This document shows, one piece after another, positions 9,980-21,800 of a stretch of DNA of 64,000 bases. The notes below the pieces were generated by a model. That model worked only from the letters and a program-made list of their open reading frames with translations. It did no database searches and was not told where the DNA came from. The stretch is from positions 2,034,035 through 2,098,034 of the forward strand of contig NC_079899.1 in assembly GCF_024868665.1 (NCBI RefSeq), given 5' to 3'. The stretch comes from Triplophysa rosa (Eukaryota; Chordata; Actinopteri; Cypriniformes; Nemacheilidae). How positions within the stretch are numbered: position 1 is the first letter of the stretch; the number at the start of each line of letters is the position of its first letter. Made by a program: the position numbers and the translations under genes.

Positions 9980-12900
9980 ATGATTGCCAGTCTGATCTAT
10001 TTCGTGCTGTTTCCGTTGACGAGGCTGATCGGACGCGTCTCAGGTAAAACTCTTGTCGTGAACACGCTACCAGAAAGTTTAAACTCTTCGTCGCTTGTTT
10101 GTGTTGAGAAAGATGCGCGAGCGCGTCAAAATAAACCACTGCACTCGTGTGTGTGAGAGAGAGAGAGTTTAACGAGTTGCACAAGACAAAATAAGCCAAG
10201 TTTCGATTTATTTACCTAACATGAGCGTTTAAAATGTATCGTTTGATTTACTGAAACGACGACGACCATCGCTGGTAACCATAGAAACGGAAGCCAGCAA
10301 CCGCTACAGCTGATCGCAATTTTACACACGTGACGTATTTACCGCAGTAGTAGTAATAATAATAAAGTGCGGTTGTCTTAAGAGATCATTGAGCACTTTA
10401 GATGTCATGTATCCTATTTGTTTGATTATTTAAGTGGCTGGTTTTGTTAAATGCAGATAAAGAGATGAGTGGCAGTCTTCATTCATTTACGGTACCATGG
10501 TACATGCAAGCACTGTCGATCATTTTACTATGGTATTTGTGTACGGTGGTTCTCAGAAATACGGTGAAGTAGGCGTTTATCTATAGCTTAATCTTTGCAC
10601 TCCTCCTAAACCGATGCATGTGTGACGTTTATATTTCTCTGGGCAGGACTGTGGCGGACGACACCGTGTGCGTACATTAATGGCAGAGAGGTTGGGGATG
10701 TTCGTGGAGCTCCTTCCAGACGGCTTCCAGAGCTTCAGACGGATCTGTTACTGCACCGCCGCAGCACAACACGCATCATTCCCGGCCCAGAAGGCACGGA
10801 GAGGGAACACACCTGTGGAATGGTGCCGGGACGAGCTCCTCCGGACAGCGGGGAGGCGGTAGGTGAAACGCAGAGGAGGCGAGAGGACGAGCTGGATGAG
10901 GAGGTGATGTGTGACGACACACCACCTGTGACGGAGGTAAACACCTGTGAACACGAGTGCCGCTCAGAACTGACGGAGGGTTTGGAGGACATCAAGGGTG
11001 TTGCTTTAGTGGTAACAGAAGTGGAGCTCACAGCGTCACCAGTGGACGGGTGTCAGGAAATAACAAGCGATTGTGCTGCCCTGGTCAACTTCCTCCAAGA
11101 GCCTCAGGTCAGTCCCGATGACACGACTCCATCTGAGAGCGAACCGGACCCTGCTCGTGTAAGCGGAGTGTCTCTGGATCTAACGGCAGAACTTCACGCA
11201 AGTGCTGAAGGAACGGAAGATGATGATGAAGATGCACATCCCAGCGCACGTTGCTCTGAAATGCTGCTGGGGTTGGATTGGGACACTGAAGGTGAAGCTC
11301 AGTTCATGACCAGCCATCCCGTGTTTGATTTGAGGGCGTTACTTGCGGATTCTCACTGCGTTCAGAGACCAGCAGAGCCCGTCGGTTGGCATTTTCCAAC
11401 AGGTTTGGGACTGTCAGATGTGTGTTTTTGCCCTTATGTGCAGTTTCCGGCGCTCAGCTACTATCCTGCGGCTCAAGACGACATCAATATTGAAGGTGGG
11501 ATCATCGCAAAAACACCTGCTGGTGAATAGAGAGTTTCTCATGTTTGCTTGAAATGAATTTCGCATGCCAACGTAAAAAAGAAAGACTACATTTTGAATG
11601 ATGTTTGTTCCTAATGGTTTCGTCCAACACAGTCACGTCCGTTCAAGACAATTGGACAGTTTTGAATCCCAACTGAATAACAGTTCTGGTGGCTAAAGAA
11701 TGGGTAGACAAAGTTCTGCATGTGAAATCGTGTGTGTGTGTGTTTGTTTCTCTTTTCCAGTGACATGGAGGTTATGGGAGGACCTGAGTGAAGCCTGTGG
11801 TGAGCCGTGTGCGGACCTCTTTGAATTCAGCATCATGTCTTACAACATTCTGGCTCAGGATCTGCTGGAGGCTCATCCAGAACTCTACACACACTGTCCG
11901 GAGGAGGTGTTGCTGTGGGAATACAGATTTCATCTCCTCCTGCGGGAGCTGCACGTCTGGATGCCTGATGTACGTCAATACAAACTCATTCATGTACACC
12001 GGACGTGAGCGACGCCATGCGACATAATCAGAGAGAAAAGAATCCATTTAAGAACGAGGCATGTGTCGCGTCACATCGCACCAATAATTACTGATTGTAT
12101 CGGGCTTCATTATGTTTTGCTGCATCGCTCGCGTCCGGTATAGACCGGCCATCGGTCTCTGCACTTACTGTTAAGTTTTAATGACATTTCTTCATCGTTG
12201 GAGTCTTACTTGATCAGTTTATTAAAGTTATTGGAAAATTTGCTGCATGTAGAGGCAGAAAATTGGCTTCAGTTTTTGTCTGTTTTGGTCCATTTAATGT
12301 GATTCATTCTGTTAATTACTCAATTTGCACATTTCTGAAAGATATTTTTTCTCATTACATTTCTTAAATATTTAAAGATGTTAAATGTATTAATCTCGTT
12401 CTCCAAGTGACAATTTACGATTTTAGGGTTAAATTAAATCACAGTCATTTGTGACAATTAATTAATGAATGAAACACAAAAAATGAAATGTATCACTAAA
12501 AACACACTATTCATATGTCTTAGACTTATTAATCATGAGCCCAATTTCCCTACTTAATGAAAAGTGGGTTTGTTTTTCACTTTTTGCTGCTGTGCCGTTC
12601 ACACCAGTGACAATAACTATAATTATAAAGATTGTTCTGGATTGAAGAGAATTATGAGTCCATATCACAAACAAAATGAAACTTGCAGAGTGATTCATGA
12701 AACTGCTCTTAAGATTGTTCTTAAAGTCCCAGTGAAATAAAAATGACAATTCTTATTTTTTCATGAAATATTGCAGCGTTTATAGTAAACAGTTTATCAA
12801 TGTCGGTCGTTTTCTTTTTAAAATTCACGAGCCCTCATAATCTTCAGTTAAAATCTGAAAATGCACTTCCGCCCTGAAATGACTATCCATCTCAAATGAA

Positions 12901-15900
12901 TTATTTTGGGCGGAGCATCCGTTAACTCCTCCCCTTCAACTGTCAGTCTGCTGCCAGTTTATTTTTCAATTTTTTTCAGCTGTTTTTACACATCCAAATG
13001 ACGATTCTGGCTCAATATAATACACGTCACATGTGAAACAACCAAACCTTTTGAGATTTAAGACAAGCGTGAAGCTTGAATCTTAACTTAAAGATGATAT
13101 TTACCACAGCTTTTATTTCAAGAATTTGGATTCTTGGAAGATCAGTCTTGGGATTTCTTTTGCGGGATTACAAAATGTTCCACATTTTTTTCTTACATTA
13201 GAATTCAAGAAAAAATATTGCAGTTGAGAAGAATTTTCATGAAAATGTTTTGTGAATCCGGCCTCCGGTGAACAGTTGACAGCCAATCAAGATCCTTTCG
13301 CATTTAAGACGTGAAAGCGAACGTTATTAATCGAGTGAGCGTTTTTGATGTGAATTTACCGTAAAACTCTACTTCATATGCAAATTATGTGAACGCTTGT
13401 CTTGATGTGTACAGATTGTGTGTCTTCAAGAAGTCCAGGAGAATCACTTTCAGGAGCAGATGTATCCTGTCCTTATTGAGATGGGTGAGGTGACGCTCTT
13501 CTGTTGTGACATCTGTTAACGCAATGACAGCTACAGTAGATTAACTAAAAGCAATATGACATGTTCATCTCAATGGAGAGCTTAATGTCCTTTTTCGTGT
13601 GTTTTAAAATCACCAACACGGGTTCACGGCGTCATGTTGTGCCGGTTTTGTTGGTTTATGGAAGTGGATTGTGTTTTCTCAGGATACACCTGCATCTATA
13701 AGCGACGCACCGGCAGCAGAACGGACGGCTGCGCTGTGTGTTACCAGAGCGAGCGTTTTACTCAACTCTCCGTCAACCTGCTGGAGTTTTACCGATCCGA
13801 CTGCCAGCTGCTGAACCGTGACAACGTGGGCATTGTGTTGCTCCTTCAGCCAATCACAGAGCAGGGTGAAGCTCTCAGTCCCATATGTGTGGCCAACACG
13901 CACCTGCTGTTTAACCCCAGGAGAGGGGACGTGAAGCTGGCGCAGCTGGCCATCGTGTTGGCTGAGATTGACGTGATGATGAAGACATGTGAAAGTCAAG
14001 GTAGACGCTGTGAGGTTGTTCTGTGTGGAGATTTTAACGCGTTACCCAACTCACTTCTGCTGAAGTTCATCACCAGCGGTCAGCTCTACGTCTTTGGCTT
14101 ACCGGCCTGGATGGTGAGGGTCACATTTACAGTATGTCATGTCAGATAAACAAGATGTGCAGTGTCGATGTAGCCTCACGGTGTGTGCATGTCCGTTATT
14201 AAAACAGCTTAAAATGCGTCTCATCCAGTCAGATTCGCCATTTATTTCTCAGGAGTAATCTTTGGTTTGTGTCGACAGGTTTCAGGTCAGGTGGATTTGT
14301 CTAGTAAATTTCATCAAAGTAGGATTTTCGAGCCACTGTGGCTGGACAAACTCGGCATCAATGAAAACTGTCAGTATGGGGTTTATTCTGACCCGAGGAC
14401 CAGCGGCCCAGGTGAGTGTCACAGAAGCCAACAGCAGACTTCGGATGAATTTTGTTTTCGTTTGGAGGAAAAACAAAGCGCGAAACGGCTTTCCGTCAAT
14501 CCCACTTGTGTTTTATACGATCATTTACAGTTTCGAATATCGTACAGTAACATTGCCTAAATGTTTTTAAACCTCCTATTATGTCTGCGGTCAAATTGAC
14601 ACCCAAGGCTACTGGGAAATATGCAAATAATCAATAGCTTTGTATACTGTGGTGGGCTGTACTGTATGAGACCACTTTTTCTGCACGTCTGCTTTTTTGT
14701 TGTTCTAATTTCTTCGATTGTTTACCTCATTTGTAAATCGCGTTGGATTAAAGCATCTGCTAAATGATTAAATGTAAATGATTCTCTCTTGTTAATGTGA
14801 TAGTTCACCCAAAAATGAAAATTCTGTCATCATTTGCTCACCCTCGTGTCATTTCATACCTTCGTTCTGATGAACACAGCGAAAGATATTTGGAAGAATG
14901 TGAGCAATTTTCAGTTCTGTGACATCATTGACTGCCACAGTTGTAAAAATGTAATGGTAGTCAAAGGTTCCCCAGAACTGTTTGTGATCCTAAATTCTTC
15001 AAAATATCTCACTTTGTGTTCAACAGAACAACAACATATACAATATATTTTTCCCACTATGGTAGTGGATGATGTCACAGAACTGAAAATTGCTCACATT
15101 CTTACAAATATCTTTCTCTGTGTTTAACGGTACGGATACATTATCAACCTGAGGGTGAGTAAATGATGACAGGATTTTCATTTTTGAGTCAACTCTCCCT
15201 TTAAAGTCGGATTGAAACGGAAGTAGCGATTGTCTTTTTTCCATATCGTGACGTATGCCCAAGTGAAAGGACTTCAGAAATGAGAAAAAAATGTAGGGCG
15301 GGACTTGATTTCATCCACGACAACTCGGAAAAAAGGTGAACGATTTGAACGCCAGTTTGCAAGCGTCAGTCATTGCAGCGCCGCCCTCGCACCATTCCTC
15401 GTTGTTTCCAGAGGTTAACGGTTTTTATTAAAGATTACAAGTGCAAATGAATTTTGTGCACGGATAAATAATTAATAATAAATACAATTAGAATGATCAT
15501 TGTTAATTTCATGCCGACTTGAAAATTATTATCTGTACACATTTTCAGCCAGTGAAGGTGATGTATGGGGTCATTTTGACACCATCGACTTTTTTGTGGA
15601 AAACACTTTTTATACTGAATATATTTTCTGTTGTATTTTATCTTCTTCTTCTGATATGTCCATGAGTGTTTTTTGCTGCACAAATAGTCATAATAAATAG
15701 TCATAATAATGACATTCTCTTTTTTTATCTGCTTTCTTCGCGGTATGAGAACACACATTTAACATACTCTGAATCACTGAACTGTTGTTTGTAGCACCTC
15801 AGAATCCGCAGCGTGATGGCTAGACAAGTGATGGAGATATTTGAATGTTAATGTTTAAAACGATGGTGCATTAACTAATGTGTTAACAGCGACAATGTTT

Positions 15901-16948
15901 GATTTGAATAATATTTTAGTAAATGCTGAAATGAACATGAACTAAGATCAATAAATGCTTTAGAAGTGTTGTTCACTGTTAGCTCATGCATTAACTAGCT
16001 GTTAACAAATAGCACCTTACTGTAAAGTGTTACCAAGAAAACATTGAGATCTGATTTCATTGTCCTAGATATGTTAGTATAGTAACTTGTAAAGTTTTGT
16101 GCGTCATTCTTTCTTTCCGTAGAGAAATTGCAGTACAGTCATGATTTTCTTCGCCGGCTGCAATTCTGTCAGGCGTCATGTGTGCGACCACCAGACCTGG
16201 ACGTTATACCTGGAGTCACAGACAATACACCGGGTACAGTACACTTGTCTCATTCAAATCCATTTTCTCTATTTCTATTGCTTTTGAACATTTTACCAGA
16301 GTGAACAAAAGATCAAAAATGTCTCGTGTGCTTCTTAAACGTGCTGCTTTTCTTTCAGACCCTGACGAGATCCACATGTTCAGTTTCAGGTGAGTTTAGT
16401 CTGAGACACTGTACTGACTGAAGGTATCGTGAAAGAACACACGACTGTACTTTTGGCAGGTTCGGACACACTTTGTTTCACGGTCTGAAACTGACGTCAG
16501 CTTACCCTCACACCCATCCCATCACTCACAACTGTGTGCTCACCACACTGAACTCAGAGGGAGGAGCCATGGTGGACTACATCTTCTACTCCACTCCGAC
16601 ACGCAACGCTGCTCACGTGAAAGGTATAGTGCACATATAATGCACCTTTTTCTTCACTTTCAGTGAGTGTTCAGTATCTTCAGATATGGCTTTTATCTTT
16701 ACTCACTCTGCTTTTGATGTTTCATGATGCACAGTAACAACTTGTCACATTGGACTGTCTGTGGGCTGTCACATGACTCATGATGTCATCGCCCATGTTT
16801 TGTCTCCACAGAGAGAGGCGGTGGTTTGAAGCTACTCGGTCGTCTGTCATTGCTGTCTGAAGAAGATCTCTTGTCACTCAAAGGACTTCCCAATGAAACG
16901 TTTCCTTCGGACCACCTTAGCCTACTCGCCAAATTTCAACTCTCTTGA
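9980..16948 (+). CDS. angel1: protein angel homolog 1 (CCR4/EEP family)
   Basis: Ten coding exons: 9980-10043, 10647-11495, 11761-11969, 13415-13484, 13683-14113, 14279-14411, 16123-16233, 16359-16389, 16460-16623 and 16812-16948. All junctions are GT-AG and in phase, giving 732 aa (human about 670). The N-terminus MIAS...TRL matches ANGEL1. The long second exon is acidic and poorly conserved. The exonuclease-endonuclease-phosphatase domain starts near residue 325 with MSYNILAQDL. Metal/catalytic residues are visible: Glu in CLQEVQ (about 380), Asp in VLCGDFN (about 514) and Asp-His in FPSDHL (about 721-722). ANGEL1 is described as an eIF4E-binding protein with RNA 2',3'-cyclic phosphatase activity; that role is inferred by orthology. 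Start chosen because it matches the human start. Confidence 0.95.
11993..12146. mobile_element. short MITE in angel1 intron 3
   Basis: An inverted repeat of about 25 bp flanks the segment. ACACCGGACGTGAGCGACGC at the left is mirrored at the right by the complement of GCTCGCGTCCGGTATA. It lies 24 bp past the exon 3 splice donor. It is non-coding. A similar terminus is found in the small insertion at 19.6-19.7 kb. Confidence 0.55.
14560..14778. mobile_element. SINE/LINE 3'-tail fragment
   Basis: The segment ends with GGATTAAAGCATCTGCTAAA followed by TGATTAAATGTAAATG. This is the widespread fish retroposon tail whose complement also appears near 19254-19315 (GACGCTTTTATCCAAAGCGA). It lies in angel1 intron 6 and abuts the MITE that begins at 14797. 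Confidence 0.5.
14797..15205. mobile_element. MITE family B copy (GTTCACCCAAAAATGA ends)
   Basis: The left end TAGTTCACCCAAAAATGAAA is mirrored at the right by TTTCATTTTTGAGTCAACTC. The interior is a pair of imperfect inverted arms that both contain AAGATATTTGGAAGAATG-like sequence, so the transcript could form a long hairpin. It lies in angel1 intron 6. Other copies are at 29515-29754, 34889-35095 and 47530-47795. Confidence 0.75.
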
Positions 16949-16954
16949 GGCTCT

Positions 16955-17235
16955 GTCGAGTACTCAATGACTCATTTCTGCTTAGTATTTCTTTACCCTG
17001 CTGAGTATTCCTTGACATGTTTGAGTTTTCTCTGCACTTTTGAGTGTTTGTCTTCACTTTGCGGTATTTCTTGACATTTGTGTATTTCTCTGCACTTTTA
17101 TGGACCTCTTGGCTCTTTTGAGCATTGATGTCTTTTGAGGTATTTTGTGGCTGTGTTGACTATGTCTCAGCATTTTTGTGTATGTCTTGGCTCTGCTGAG
17201 TATTTCTTTGCCCTTGAGTATTTTTCTCCTCTGTT
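16955..17235 (+). repeat. degenerate short tandem repeat in angel1 3' UTR
   Basis: About ten loosely related 20-30-bp units follow the stop codon. Each has a variant of GAGTATTTCTTGACTTTGC, for example GAGTATTCCTTGACATGTTT and GAGTATTTCTTTGCCCTTGA. There is no strict period. It lies between the angel1 stop and its polyadenylation signal at 17565-17570. Confidence 0.55.
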
Positions 17236-17564
17236 GGCTGTGTGATGGTTAAGAACAGGCACTGTGTATGTCACACACTATATACAGGCAACACATCTGA
17301 TTGTAGGGGACTGTAGTATTTGGTGATTGTTTTTCTTTAGAATTTTAACTAGTGATTCATTACTAGATTACGAGAGATTTATTTCGCATTCTGTTGTTTT
17401 ATTTTCAATACTGTAAAATGCGAGTAAACTGTATGTTTGATGAAAATCAACATTTTTTTTTCTTTATGAAAATGCAAAATGCGGTCATGGTCCATTTGCT
17501 CATTTTTGTGTTGAGTTATTCTTAACATTGTTTTCACTTTGAATTTTTATTGTAAATGGAGCAA

Positions 17565-17570
17565 AATAAA
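17565..17570 (+). terminator. angel1 polyadenylation signal
   Basis: A canonical AATAAA lies 617 bp after the angel1 stop codon and is the most likely 3' end of the transcript. The convergent vash1 gene has its stop at 18884. A possible reverse-strand ATTAAA signal is at 17766-17771, so the two 3' ends may lie about 200 bp apart. Confidence 0.6.
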
Positions 17571-18883
17571 TGACTACATGTGTGGTTGGTGTTGTTATTC
17601 TATTTAAACATACTGACAAATTATTAAAGAAAAATAAAGATGGTAGACGTCTCTAGAGCTAATTCCTTAAGTTATGAAACAAAGAAAATCAATACAAGAT
17701 GATGTTTGAAATTGTCAGTATCGTAATTGCATGTAAACACAAAAACTGGAGCTTTTTATACATGTTTTAATGCATTTCAAGTGTCACAAATGAGCTGTTA
17801 AATACAAGAGTGACATTACAGTGCTGTGACATCATAGTTAAAGTCTACATGATCATAATCGACAGAAGACATGAGAGACATCCAGCGTAGATGATCTCGT
17901 GTGTGTGTGTGATGAATTGATGCTTCTCATAACGCACAGATTTACAGAAGATCATTGAACAGCACCGATTATTACGCTTGTAGTGAGCACTTCATAGGGT
18001 CTCTCAACCAGCATGTGTGACCTCTGTGGAGATGTGGACTAGCAGATCGTAGTGTTTAGTGTAACTCTAAAAAAATATATATTTCTGATAACAGAATACT
18101 AGAAATGAAACCGTAATTATCAAAACACGTGAGCTTTTGTCTTCATCTGTAAAATCGCCCCAAAAAACATGCAAGTATTTAACTTCTACAAAGAGAGTAT
18201 TTCATTTGTATGTGCAAAATGTTCATGAATCAATTATTCTTTAATGATGAATTTAGTTTTTCTTTGGAATAATGCGCACTGATGATTCGAGCAAAATAAC
18301 AACAGTAATGTGTATTTAAAGCTATAATGAAATCTAAAATCATATAAAACTAAAAGGGGGACTGCAGGGTGTGTATCATAACTGAACCCTGTGACCACCA
18401 TCACATTAAAAACATCATCAAACCCGCTGCTCATGGCAGAAGACTGAAACATACCGACTACAGTCCTCTACAAATATTTGGTCTGTTATAGTCCCGGTCA
18501 CATCCAGATCGTTCATGAAACCTCATGATGGCAAAAAAAAACTTGAAGTGCAAATAATACAGTGTGTTGAGTTTCATCAGATCAGAGTTTTCATCGTCAC
18601 CAAAAAACCCTCAGTTCTTACAAAGGCACCCAATAACTGGATTACAAACTAGTCTCTGTATAAGTCTGGTTAGTTGAGTTAAAAGTTAATTCTACTGTAT
18701 TTACAGATATATATAAATATGATGTGTCGAATCACTTCAGGTGGTGTAAATGAACATTCTTAAGTGTGGACCACATTCTCTAAAGTGGAATACTGCACAG
18801 GTGCAAGACTTGATCCTCGCTGTTGAGTTTCAGCATTCAGTCTCGCTGTCAATCTTTCTCCGTTAATAAACGTTTGTGTTGTT

Positions 18884-21800
18884 TCACACTCTGATCTGAT
18901 AACCATTAACATCTGCTGCGGGTCCTGACTGTGAAGGCTTTCTCTCCACTGATGACCTGTGAAAGACAACACAACATTGAGTTTAACACTCGCCGTTATT
19001 CAAGGGTACAGTTAGTAAAAATAAGAGTGTATACTTATGTTCTTCTCAGAAATAAACTTAACATGACACAAGAGTATACTTGACTTATGCTGACAGAAAA
19101 ATACACTTGCTCCATATCTCCATCAAAAGACTTGACTCTATAAAAGTATCATGAAGTATCATACTTTACTCTTTCATTGAGTAGTCTGTTAAATACTTTT
19201 CTCACATAATTTGAAATCATTACTTCAATTTCAAGTACGATTACAAGTATTTACAAATGCATTTAAAAGACGCTTTTATCCAAAGCGACTTACATTGCAT
19301 TATACTATACATTTATGTAATTATATTTAAAATTAGAACTAAATTAGTCCAATTTAGTCTCAGTTGGCACTGACAAGTATACTGCCATGGCATATTAGTC
19401 CAAGACTAAGTACAACATAAAGTAATGCATTACCAGCACATATTAGTGTACTTACTACATTAAGTATACTTTAAAAGACTAACTTTACGTACGTATACTA
19501 AAAATGACATTTGTGAATCTTCTTTGACAGACTTCCCTGATAGTCATGTATGATTATTATATGTGACCCTGGAGCACAAAACCAGTCTTACACTGTGTCT
19601 ACACCGGACGTAGCACGGCGCAATGCAACGCGACAAAAGACAATAAACGCATTAGAACCCATTACAACTTACATTTCGTCCACACTGGATGTGGCGTGGC
19701 GCCGCGTCGGGTGTAGACTGGGTGTTAAATAGCACGGGAATATTTGTAGCAATAGCCAAAAATACATTTTTCTTTTATGCTAAAAATCATTAGGATGTTA
19801 AGTAAAGATCATGTGCCATGAAGATATTTTATACATTTACAACCGTAAAGTTATATCAAAACTTTATTTTTGTGGATGCAGCAAAATCGCAAACAAAAAT
19901 GCCCGGAAACACGCCTACAAACTTTATTCGTTGCTGCCCACTCTTTGGGAATTACCCGTCAAGTTTGGTACCTACAGTATGTAAAGTTTAGAATTCCAGC
20001 TTTTGGGTTCATCTACTCTCCACAACTTCATTACAGCGGTAAGCCCATAGAGAGTGTTAAGAGCAACGGCCTGCTACAGCGCCTCTGATGGACGACTTTA
20101 TTTTGCACCCTCAGATTCCCTATTTTCAAATAGTTGTATCTCGACCGAATACCTATCCTAACAAACCATACATCCATGAAAAGCTTATTTATTCAGTTTC
20201 CAGATTATGCATAAATCTCAATTTAGAAAAATCGACCCATAAAACTGGTTTGGTTGTCCAGGGTCACATATTATTATTACAATATTAATTAATGTATGAA
20301 TAAGATCCTCAACAGACACACTGATGGTTCATGCTTGCTTGAGGAGACATTTTACTTACATTAACAAAGAGCAACATATTTACAAAAGAAAGAAATTACA
20401 GCATGATTTCTTCTGGTGTTTCAGAAAACTTTCTCGTTTTTCCAGTTAATAAAATGACACTTGATTTCTGTCTGTGCTTTAAGCTCAGAATTATAAGAGG
20501 AGGCTGACACATGTTAAATGGGTTTCTGATCAATCCCGGGACGTACCGTCTGTCACTTTGACTGTTCTTCCGCATGGGACTGGCTGGATTCCTCAGCGGA
20601 GATCCCACATCCTTCTTTCTGTCTTTAGTGGGCGATGACGGAGCAGCTTTCCCGATCTGAAACATAAACATCTCATTTTGTGTGTCTGAAGGATCAGAAG
20701 AACAGTTTGATGTGGAAGAATGCATTCAGGTCAGCGTTACCTTTAACCTCATATCACGAGTGTATCTGTCCAGCTCTTTCTTCAGCTCCTCTTTGGACAG
20801 TTTGTCCACGTCCAGCACCGAATGTTTCCACTCGATCTGCTCCACGCTGTGAGGGTCGTGGGACACGTAATGGCCGATCTTCACCTTACACAGCGTGTGC
20901 CAGTAGCGCTGATAAGCCACCTGGAAGTCCTGCACGAGGTCGGCGAGTGTTTTATACTCCAGCGGTTTGTACATCAGGTCCTGGCGCCGGCTGATCCCGA
21001 GGGCACCGAAGCGTCCGCCGCTGTGGACCCCCAGCACGATGTGACAGAAGTGACTCCCTGAGAAGCACGTCTTAAAGCTGAGAGGAAACCGCTCCACGCT
21101 CGGCAAACTGTTGGTGAGGTAACTGACCGGTCGACGCTGTTAAGATCAACACTCAATGCACTGACAGACATGGTGAGCAGAAGCTTTGAATCTGGTTTGG
21201 TGTGGTTCAAAATAGATGTAGTTCTAAGAGCAGTTTTTACTGTTTTACTGTAGTTTTTACTGCAGTGCTAAGTCTTGTTCTCACTGTAGTTCTTACTATA
21301 GGTTTTATTGTAGTTTTCTGTAGTTCTTCATGCAAGGTTTTCCGTAGTTCTTACTGTGGTTTTAACTGTAGTTCTTATTGTCTTACTTTAGTTTTTTACA
21401 GCAGTGTTAAGTCTTGTTCTCACTGTAGTTCTTAGTACAGGTTTTATTGTAGTTTCTATAGTTCTTCATGCAAGTTTTTACGTAGTTCTTACTGTGGTTT
21501 TTACTGTAGTTCTTACTGTTTTTAGTTTTTTACTGCAGCTCTAAGTCTTGTTCACTCTGTAGTACAGTAGTTTTCTGTAGTTCTTACTGTAAGTTTTTCT
21601 GTAGTTCTTGTTTTTCTGTAGTTCTTAATGTGAGTTTTCTAAGTTCTTATTCTCACTGTAGTTCTTACTATAGGTTTTATTGTAGTTCTCTGTAGTTCCT
21701 CATGTACGTTTATTTGTAGTTCTTACAATACTTCTTGTTTTTCTGTAGTGAGTTTTATTGTAGTTCTAAATGTAGTTCTTACCACATTCTCATTTTCCCC

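Noticed and set aside
10622..10646. Upstream extension of the angel1 exon 2 frame to an ATG at 10622
   Set aside because: A good acceptor at 10645-10646 and the MIAS start in exon 1 with matching phase show that the first codons are intronic.
10735..11031. Serine-rich minus-strand frame opposite angel1 exon 2
   Set aside because: It is a shadow of the acidic angel1 coding exon on the other strand.
21202..21435. 77-codon hydrophobic frame
   Set aside because: It is a translation of the GTAGTTCTTACTGT repeat field, not a membrane protein gene.
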